From: Alloprevotella tannerae
Lineage (GTDB): Bacteria; Bacteroidota; Bacteroidia; Bacteroidales; Bacteroidaceae
Assembly: GCA_015259305.1 (NCBI GenBank)
Contig: JABZGO010000026.1
Location: forward strand, 1-13,104
Length of the DNA stretch: 13,104 nucleotides
Direction of reading: 5' to 3'
Numbering within the stretch: position 1 is the stretch's first letter; each line of letters begins with the position of its first letter. The notes beneath the pieces are model-generated. The model made no database searches. It was given only the letters and a program-made list of their open reading frames with translations, and was not told the origin of the DNA. Both the position numbers and the translations under genes were made by a program. Shown one piece after another: positions 7,510-13,104 of this stretch.

Positions 7510-9048
7510 ATGGAACCTATTCTTATTATATCCACAGTTTTAGCATTATTGATTGGCAGCGGACTTGGTTATGCCTGCTTCCGCTATATGCTTACGGGGA
7601 AGTATCGTCGCACAATCAAAGCGGCAGAAAAGCAATCAGAAGTACTGAAAGAGAAAAAACTACTTGAAGTTCGCGAGAAATTCTTAAATAAGAAGAATGA
7701 GCTTGAAAGAGAAACGCAACAGCGCAATCAAAAGCTACAACAGGTAGAAAGCAAGCTAAAACAACGGGAGCAAACGCTCACGCAGCGCCAAGAGGAACTC
7801 AATAAGCGCAAAGGCGACTTAGAAGAAGAAATTCAACGCCTGCAGAACCAGCAGAAAGCATTGGCAAACCGTGAAGCTGACTTGGAGAAAATCCAACGCC
7901 AAGAACAGCAAAAACTAGAGGAACTCAGCGGCCTCTCTGCTGAAGATGCTAAAATGAGATTGGTAGAATCGTTGAAAGACGAGGCGCGTACTAATGCGCA
8001 ATCCTATATTAACGACATTATGGATGACGCCAAACTGACTGCAAATAAAGAGGCAAAGCGAATCGTTATCCAAACTATTCAACGCGTAGCAACAGAAACG
8101 GCTATAGAAAATAGTACAACGGTCTTTCACATCGACAACGATGAGGTAAAAGGCCGTATTATCGGCCGCGAGGGACGCAATATTCGCGCTCTCGAAGCTG
8201 CTACGGGCGTTGAAATTGTTGTTGATGATACGCCGGAGGCAATTGTCATCTCTGCATTTGACCCTGTGCGCCGAGAAGTTGCGCGCTTAGCTCTGCACCA
8301 ATTGATCGCAGACGGACGTATTCACCCCGCACGCATCGAAGAAGTTGTTGCAAAAGTGCAAAAGCAAGTTGAGGAAGAAGTAATTGAGACTGGAAAGCGC
8401 ACAGCAATTGACTTAGGAATCCACGGCCTGCATCCGGAGCTTATTCGCATTGTTGGTAAAATGAAATATCGCTCTTCTTACGGACAAAACTTACTACAAC
8501 ATGCTCGCGAAACGGCAAACTTGTGCGCCGTTATGGCTTCTGAGTTAGGCTTAAATCCGAAAAAGGCGAAGCGAGCAGGTTTACTACACGATATAGGTAA
8601 AGTGCCTGATGAAGAAAGCGAACTTCCACACGCATTATATGGTGCTAAATTGGCTGAGAAGTTTAAGGAAAAGCCAGAAGTTGTTAATGCTATCGCCGCT
8701 CACCACGACGAAGTAGAAATGTCTTCTTTGATTGCGCCGATTGTACAAGTGTGTGACGCGATTAGTGGCGCCCGTCCGGGCGCTCGCCGCGAGATTATAG
8801 AAGCTTACATTAAGCGTTTGAATGATTTGGAAAACATTGCGATGAGCTATCCCGGTGTTACGAAGACCTATGCAATACAAGCCGGTCGCGAACTACGTGT
8901 CATAGTTGGCGCAGATAAGATTGACGATAAGCAGACGGAGCAATTATCTTTCGAAATCGCGAAAAAGATCCAAGACGAAATGACTTATCCGGGTCAAGTT
9001 AAAATTACGGTCATTCGAGAAACACGCTCAATCAATTATGCTAAGTAA
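7510..9048 (+). CDS. rny: Ribonuclease Y, membrane-anchored endoribonuclease
   Basis: RNase Y starts the decay of many mRNAs from the inner face of the cytoplasmic membrane. The domain order is complete: a transmembrane helix (about residues 4-26), a long charged coiled coil (about 35-165), a KH RNA-binding domain with the GREG loop (219-222) inside [19 protein letters not shown], and an HD hydrolase domain. HD-domain metal ligands are visible as H331 (LLQHARETA), H360-D361 (AGLLHDIGK), H398-H399-D400 (AHHDE) and D416 (VCDAISG). The 512-residue length is typical. It lies 91 bp after zapA with no clear terminator between, and its last 11 bp overlap the Wzi-family gene. No truncation or missing catalytic residue was seen. 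Confidence 0.97.
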   Translation: MEPILIISTVLALLIGSGLGYACFRYMLTGKYRRTIKAAEKQSEVLKEKKLLEVREKFLNKKNELERETQQRNQKLQQVESKLKQREQTLTQRQEELNKRKGDLEEEIQRLQNQQKALANREADLEKIQRQEQQKLEELSGLSAEDAKMRLVESLKDEARTNAQSYINDIMDDAKLTANKEAKRIVIQTIQRVATETAIENSTTVFHIDNDEVKGRIIGREGRNIRALEAATGVEIVVDDTPEAIVISAFDPVRREVARLALHQLIADGRIHPARIEEVVAKVQKQVEEEVIETGKRTAIDLGIHGLHPELIRIVGKMKYRSSYGQNLLQHARETANLCAVMASELGLNPKKAKRAGLLHDIGKVPDEESELPHALYGAKLAEKFKEKPEVVNAIAAHHDEVEMSSLIAPIVQVCDAISGARPGARREIIEAYIKRLNDLENIAMSYPGVTKTYAIQAGRELRVIVGADKIDDKQTEQLSFEIAKKIQDEMTYPGQVKITVIRETRSINYAK

Positions 9049-10534
9049 GCAAGGTTTAGGAATCCTATTCGTATCCTTTTTCTATTGTGTTGCGGTTACC
9101 GCCCAATCGGAGCAGAGTCCTTGGGACTATGAGGCTTCCACGCAAGTTTCGTTTGCAAGCAATCGTAATCCATTTTGGCTAAACGCCAACAAGCATGGCC
9201 TTTCGTCTGTACGCGCCCAGAGCGCCTATATTAGGGCTAAAATCACTCGCCAAGATGAATTTGGAAAGTGGCATTTAGATTATGGGGCAGATATTGCTGG
9301 CGCAATAGACCACACAAGCGGGCTTATTATTCAGCAACTCTATGGTGAGGCCCAATACAAAAAGGTTCGCTTCGCGATAGGTAGCAAAGAGCGCCCCTTA
9401 GAATTGAAAAACGACGAACTGAGTAGCGGTTCAATGACCTTAGGCATCAATAGTCGTCCCGTACCTCAAGTTCGCGTCGAACTTCCGGACTATTGGCAGG
9501 TAACGCCGTGGCTTGGTTTGAAAGGCCACGTTGCTTATGGCTGGTTCACGGATGGAAAATGGCAAGAGAACTACCAACCTACAGGAAGCAGATATGTACG
9601 CAAAGCACTCTATCATAGCAAATCCGGCTATCTACACTTTGGAAACGAAGAAAGATTTCCTTTAAGCGGAACCTTAGGGTTAGAAATGGCAACGCAGTTT
9701 GGCGGAACTATCTACAACTTAGACGCAACTCATCCAAGAGTTAAGTTGGATCACGGCCTAAAAGCTTTTTGGAATGCATTCTTCTCTGGCGGAAATGACC
9801 CAACAGACGGCGTATATGCGAACAACTCCGGCAATATGCTGGGTAGTTGGATCGCAGATATTTCCTATAAGTTTCCCACGTGGAAAGTCAGAGCCTATTA
9901 CGATCATTTTTTTGAAGACCATTCAGGCCTATTTATGTTAGGAAGCGGAGGATGGAATGCAGACAATACGAAGCAAAGTAGACATTTTACCGGCTACAAG
10001 CTCAAAGATGGGCTGTGGGGAGTTGAAGTTACTTTGCCGAAAAACAGATTTATCTCCGACATAGTCTATGAATATCTATACACGAAATACCAAAGCGGCC
10101 CTCTATATCACGATCACACGGCTCAAATCCCTGATGAGGTTGGCGGAAAAGACGGATACTACAGTCACAATCTTTATTTAGCCTGGGCGCATTGGGGGCA
10201 AGTAATTGGCAACCCCTTAATCACCTCTCCAATTTACAATAAGGATCGCGTACTTCAAATTCGCAACAATCGTTTGTTTGCGCACCATATAGGTTTTCGT
10301 GGAAACCCAACTGACCGTTTGCACTATCGTTTCCTACTGACTTATTCCGAAAACTGGGGTTCATACTTTGTTCCCTTCAAGGATAAAAAATACAACACGT
10401 CAATCCTATGCGAAGTTAGCTATAGCTTACCTAAAGATTGGCAGATCACATCTTCGTTCGGCATAGATCGAGGTAATTTGTTAGATAATAATGTTGGTCT
10501 GCAAATAGGTCTTAGCAAGCGGGGACTGTTCTAA
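9038..10534 (+). CDS. Capsule assembly Wzi family outer-membrane protein
   Basis: A 498-residue exported protein of the Wzi-like (Caps_assemb_Wzi) family, whose members form outer-membrane beta barrels; Wzi of Escherichia coli helps attach capsule polysaccharide to the cell surface. The N-terminus has a hydrophobic signal peptide ([16 protein letters not shown]) with likely cleavage near residue 22. The mature part begins with [26 protein letters not shown], quoted here as [15 protein letters not shown], a family hallmark, and contains alternating aromatic strands such as [14 protein letters not shown]. It ends in phenylalanine, as is common for barrel insertion. The ATG at 9038 overlaps rny by 11 bp and lies immediately before the signal peptide, so the start is well supported. 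The substrate in this organism is unknown; Bacteroidetes carry several such genes, not all linked to capsule loci. Confidence 0.88.
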   Translation: MLSKQGLGILFVSFFYCVAVTAQSEQSPWDYEASTQVSFASNRNPFWLNANKHGLSSVRAQSAYIRAKITRQDEFGKWHLDYGADIAGAIDHTSGLIIQQLYGEAQYKKVRFAIGSKERPLELKNDELSSGSMTLGINSRPVPQVRVELPDYWQVTPWLGLKGHVAYGWFTDGKWQENYQPTGSRYVRKALYHSKSGYLHFGNEERFPLSGTLGLEMATQFGGTIYNLDATHPRVKLDHGLKAFWNAFFSGGNDPTDGVYANNSGNMLGSWIADISYKFPTWKVRAYYDHFFEDHSGLFMLGSGGWNADNTKQSRHFTGYKLKDGLWGVEVTLPKNRFISDIVYEYLYTKYQSGPLYHDHTAQIPDEVGGKDGYYSHNLYLAWAHWGQVIGNPLITSPIYNKDRVLQIRNNRLFAHHIGFRGNPTDRLHYRFLLTYSENWGSYFVPFKDKKYNTSILCEVSYSLPKDWQITSSFGIDRGNLLDNNVGLQIGLSKRGLF

Positions 10535-10573
10535 GCAAACGTTTTTTAAAAACTTAATGATACGATAAGAAAG

Positions 10574-11026
10574 ATGAGAAACTTTTCTCTGATCACTATA
10601 TTTCTTCTGCTCTTGACCGGTTGTTCTATTGAGACATCCGACAATGGAAAGTTGGATGGCCGCTGGCAATTAATGGAACTAAGCTATTTAGATGGCAGCA
10701 ACAGAACAGTAAAAACGAAAGAGCAACTAATCTTCTGGGATATACAATATAAGTTGATCAGCATACATAGTATGACCGGCAAACTCCACGAATCATTGAC
10801 AGAAGAGTCGTTGTGTCGATTCAATTTTACGGGAGATTCTTTAAAACTATTCGATTTCTATCGCCACTATCGCGAAGCTGATCAAAAGATTGACGACCCT
10901 TTGACGACTTACTTCCAAAAGACAGGGATCAATGGCATAAAAGCCAACTTTGCAGTACTACATTTGGACCGTAAAACGATGTTATTGCAATCAGATTATG
11001 CAAAACTATCTTTTAGAAAATTCTAA
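10574..11026 (+). CDS. Small lipoprotein, lipocalin-like
   Basis: A 150-residue secreted lipoprotein. The signal sequence ends in the lipobox LLTGC, giving lipidation at Cys17. After a short linker the mature domain starts GKLDGRWQLMELSY, the usual opening of Bacteroidetes lipocalin-like lipoproteins (G-x-W near the first strand). The remainder alternates short strands and ends with a beta strand (YAKLSFRKF), consistent with a small beta barrel, but the ligand is unknown. It lies 39 bp after the Wzi-family gene with no terminator between, so it is probably co-transcribed with it, and is followed 70 bp later by a terminator. Assignment to the lipocalin-like group rests on the opening motif and length only. 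Confidence 0.85.
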   Translation: MRNFSLITIFLLLLTGCSIETSDNGKLDGRWQLMELSYLDGSNRTVKTKEQLIFWDIQYKLISIHSMTGKLHESLTEESLCRFNFTGDSLKLFDFYRHYREADQKIDDPLTTYFQKTGINGIKANFAVLHLDRKTMLLQSDYAKLSFRKF

Positions 11027-11067
11027 AATGGAGCATAGATAACAGAAAGCTACAATAGCGTTTCAAG

Positions 11068-11079
11068 GTAAGCGCTTAC
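11068..11079. repeat. Perfect 12-bp palindrome
   Basis: GTAAGCGCTTAC is fully self-complementary. It lies between the lipoprotein stop and the terminator at 11097. It may be a small operator or part of the 3' end structure; no function can be assigned. Confidence 0.5.
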
Positions 11080-11096
11080 TATAACAATCCTACTCT

Positions 11097-11137
11097 CACT
11101 TATGCCGCAGACAAGTTCGCGACATAAGTGTTTTTTG
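11097..11137 (+). terminator. Intrinsic terminator after the lipoprotein gene
   Basis: CACTTATG (11097-11104) pairs with CATAAGTG (11123-11130) around an 18-nt loop that can pair further through CGC/GCG. It is followed directly by TTTTTTGTTT. This probably ends the series that includes rny, the Wzi-family gene and the lipoprotein gene. Confidence 0.88.
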
Positions 11138-11140
11138 TTT

Positions 11141-11880
11141 CAATTTGTAGTGGTTGGGCTAATTTATGATCACCTCCCCAACTATTAACATCAAGATTTA
11201 GCCTTGTAAAACTATTCAGTTATGGCTGAAGCTTCTCTCCTACTCTCTGCTACGCAAACGTGTGTTGACCAAGATTGAAAAGCATTAAACGAAGCAAAAT
11301 CCTATATAAAATTGACTTTGAGTTCACATTTCAAAACGCACATATCTATAGAGTTACCATTCATTATAGAATAAGATCTTAGTCTTTATAACAAGCTAGT
11401 CTTTCTGAACAAAAACCTACTTTTATATAAATCTCAATTGTATCCTCTACAAAAAAACTGCTTGCCGATTATTTACACAAAACGATACAAGACTCACGTA
11501 TAAGATCTATAAAGCCATTTGGCAAGTACCATTCTATATGCTCGTTCTTTCTATATTCTCCGACTGACGTAAGAGATATAGTTGCCCTACGCCTAATTTT
11601 GGCTTAGTATCACATTATTAAACTCTACCTCTAACTGATGAGTATTTCGTTTGCTCCCACCAAACTATCGTATGCTGGTATCAAACTATGGTTTGCCGGC
11701 ACCAAACGATAGTTTGGCGGGAGCAAACCATACGAAACTAAGACTTCGAGAGATGAGGACAAAAGGCATCTACCTGATAATAAGCGAAAAATACTTGAGT
11801 TTGGAGAAAGTGCTATAAATGATCTAGAACTTCACTTCGTCAAATGATTGTATTGTTGTCCGGAAGTACTACTCAGCCAA
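11141..11880. other. Non-coding region between convergent gene groups
   Basis: About 740 bp of AT-rich sequence with stop codons in all frames and no recognisable RNA gene. Its only clear structure is array B (11649-11732). It lies between the + strand lipoprotein gene and the minus strand ispF, so both neighbouring groups end here and no promoter is required. Confidence 0.75.
11649..11732. repeat. Tandem array B: four 21-bp units of GTTTG-N7-CAAAC-N4 forming a near-perfect hairpin
   Basis: Units start at 11649, 11670, 11691 and 11712, again exactly 21 bp apart. CAAAC is exact in all four; GTTTG is exact in three (GTATG at 11670). N7 values are CTCCCAC, CTGGTAT, CCGGCAC and GCGGGAG. Unlike array A, the outer units are complementary: bases 11649-11671 match the reverse complement of 11706-11728 at 22 of 23 positions. 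Short outer flanks TTTCG (11645-11649) and CGAAA (11733-11737) add further symmetry. The inner part (about 11672-11705) would loop or form a smaller hairpin around CAAACTATGGTTTG. Function is unknown; the architecture is the same as array A. Confidence 0.93.
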
Positions 11881-11922
11881 GAAAAAGCAAAGGGCTGAAA
11901 AACCATATCCGATTTTCAGCCC
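11881..11922 (-). terminator. Intrinsic terminator of porV-ispF
   Basis: A perfect 10-bp stem (GGGCTGAAAA at 11892-11901 with its complement at 11913-11922) and an 11-nt loop. Read on the minus strand it is followed by TTTGCTTTTTC; the other side has no T tract, so it works for the minus strand. It lies about 90 bp past the ispF stop. A smaller 7-bp hairpin (CTGTTTT 11946-11952 / AAAACAG 11963-11969) lies between. Confidence 0.9.
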
Positions 11923-12011
11923 ATTCTATATCACGTTAGTAAGACCTGTTTTAATAGCCTTCAAAACAGATTACGTTTATATCAAACCAACATTACGAGA
12001 ATAAGATTCAA

Positions 12012-12497
12012 CTATGCGTCCTTCTTTTCAATCAGTACGACAGCATAAGCAGAGATACCTTCTTGCCGCCCCGTAAAGCCCAACTTCTCAGTTGTAGTAG
12101 CCTTGATGGAGATATCTTCTTCAGATATGCTTAAAAGCGGAGCAATGACCGCCTTCATTTTTTCTATGTGAGGATTGAGTTTTGGTTGCTCTGCGCAGAT
12201 GGTAGCATCGACATTGCCTACGCTCCACGCATTATCGGCAAGCAATTGCATAGTTTTCTGCAATAAAATCTTGCTATCAATGTCCTTATAAGCAGCTCCC
12301 GTATCCGGAAAGTGGTAACCAATATCGCGCATATTAGCAGCTCCCAAGAGAGCATCGCAAACAGCGTGGAGCAAAACGTCAGCATCGCTGTGGCCTAATA
12401 AACCGGCATCATAAGGTATCTTAATGCCGCCAAGCCAAAGGTCACGCCCCTGCACTAAACGATGGACATCGAAACCAAAACCTACTCTTATCTTCAT
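12012..12497 (-). CDS. ispF: 2-C-methyl-D-erythritol 2,4-cyclodiphosphate synthase
   Basis: IspF cyclises CDP-methylerythritol 2-phosphate to the 2,4-cyclodiphosphate with release of CMP, in the MEP route to isoprenoids. The 161-residue length is normal. Metal ligands are visible as D10 and H12 (GFGFDVHRL) and H44 (HSDADVLLHA). Also present are the D58/IGYHFPDT segment, AEQPKL (102-107) and the C-terminal signature KATTTEKLGFTGRQEGI (from residue 132) that lines the nucleotide site. The start lies 3 bp after the porV stop on the minus strand, so it is almost certainly co-transcribed with porV and ends at the terminator near 11900. The enzyme is a cytoplasmic homotrimer in characterised relatives. 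Confidence 0.97.
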   Translation of the reverse strand: MKIRVGFGFDVHRLVQGRDLWLGGIKIPYDAGLLGHSDADVLLHAVCDALLGAANMRDIGYHFPDTGAAYKDIDSKILLQKTMQLLADNAWSVGNVDATICAEQPKLNPHIEKMKAVIAPLLSISEEDISIKATTTEKLGFTGRQEGISAYAVVLIEKKDA

Positions 12498-12500
12498 TTT

Positions 12501-13104
12501 TTATCTACTAAAAAGAGATTTTATGCCGTCCATATCAAATGATAAAGACACGCGAAGCGTTTGGTCTAAAGGGTTTGTAGCATTGGTAGCAACGACATAT
12601 CCTGCATCAATTGAGAGGACGTTCATTCTAAATCCGGCACCCAGGGTGAAAAATTTACGACCTCCTTGACTGTCGCTTTCGTGATGATAACCTGCACGCA
12701 AAGAGAATTGATCGTTGTAAGTATATTCCATACCCAAACCCCATTGTAGTTCTTCTAATTCACCCTTAAAACCGTTGGGAGAATCTCCGAAACTTTTGAA
12801 CATACCCTTGATGGAGCTCATATCGTAATATTCGCGACGCACGCGTTCGTTATAATCTTCATTTGTTTCCCCATCATTCCTCAACGGAAGAGAGGGTACG
12901 AGAAGTTTGTTGACATCTGCACTGAAAGAAACGCGGTTGAATTCGTTTACAGGAATCATCAGGCTCGCACCTAAGCGCAAGTTGGTCGGGATAAAGTAGG
13001 AGTAATCTCCTCCATAGTTGGTCTTACTACCTACATTGCTAATATTTAGACCAAAAGCCAACTGACTTTCGCGGCTACCTAACATTACATAGTTGTTCCA
13101 ATAG
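12501..13104 (-). CDS. porV: Type IX secretion outer-membrane protein PorV (LptO), C-terminal part
   Basis: PorV is an outer-membrane beta-barrel (FadL-like) shuttle protein of the type IX secretion system; it carries cargo from the translocon to the PorU sortase in Porphyromonas and relatives. The frame is open to the right edge, so only the last 200 residues are seen of a protein usually near 390; the start is outside the window. Diagnostic stretches are LRLGASLMIPV, the GMEYTYNDQFSLRAGYHHE barrel segment, and GAGFRMNVLSIDAGYVVATN near the end, which I recall as closely similar in P. gingivalis PorV. The methionine at 13085 is internal: WNNYV precedes it in frame. The neighbour ispF 3 bp downstream matches the order I recall for P. 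gingivalis (porU-porV-ispF), which predicts porU beyond the right edge. Confidence 0.9.
   Translation of the reverse strand, partial: YWNNYVMLGSRESQLAFGLNISNVGSKTNYGGDYSYFIPTNLRLGASLMIPVNEFNRVSFSADVNKLLVPSLPLRNDGETNEDYNERVRREYYDMSSIKGMFKSFGDSPNGFKGELEELQWGLGMEYTYNDQFSLRAGYHHESDSQGGRKFFTLGAGFRMNVLSIDAGYVVATNATNPLDQTLRVSLSFDMDGIKSLFSR

Noticed and set aside
10536..10556. A/T palindrome between the Wzi-family gene and the lipoprotein gene as a terminator
   Set aside because: The GTTTTTTAAAAAC-like stretch has no GC-containing stem and no following T tract, so termination is unlikely.
12424..12669. Plus-strand open frame over the ispF/porV junction
   Set aside because: It is antisense to two well-supported minus-strand genes and its peptide has no family resemblance.

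Overview
The window is typical of a member of the order Bacteroidales, most likely a Porphyromonas-like lineage. The evidence is: promoters of the Bacteroidetes form (a TTTG box, about 19-20 bases, then TAnnTTTG); a capsule-assembly Wzi-family outer-membrane protein; a ZapB-like/ZapA/RNase Y group; and a type IX secretion protein (PorV) directly followed by ispF. As I recall, that last order is also found in Porphyromonas gingivalis. No insertion sequences, tRNAs, rRNAs, CRISPR arrays or phage genes were seen.

Bases 1-5409 (+ strand) hold a self-contained glycine cleavage operon: gcvT (5' end outside the window), gcvH, gcvPA, gcvPB and lpd. It supplies the T, H, split P and L proteins, which together convert glycine plus tetrahydrofolate and NAD+ into CO2, ammonia, 5,10-methylene-THF and NADH. 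Spacing is tight (10 bp between gcvPA and gcvPB, a 4-bp ATGA overlap between gcvPB and lpd). The exception is a 61-bp gcvH-gcvPA gap, which holds a strong hairpin. A 14-bp-stem terminator closes the operon.

Bases 5410-6071 are non-coding and contain a four-unit, exactly 21-bp-periodic repeat array. A near-consensus promoter then drives a conserved protein of unknown function (6072-6710). A second promoter precedes a compact series: a short coiled-coil protein (ZapB-like), zapA (8-bp overlap), rny, a Wzi-family gene (11-bp overlap with rny) and a small lipoprotein gene. The series ends at a terminator near 11097-11137. It links Z-ring assembly, mRNA turnover and the cell envelope.

Bases 11141-11880 are non-coding and carry a second, related four-unit 21-bp array. 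From the right edge, the minus strand carries the C-terminal part of porV and then ispF, 3 bp apart, ended by a minus-strand terminator at about 11881-11922.

Most coding content is ordinary core metabolism and envelope biology. The least explained signals are the pair of 21-bp dyad arrays, the hairpin inside the glycine cleavage operon, and the split form of the P-protein.
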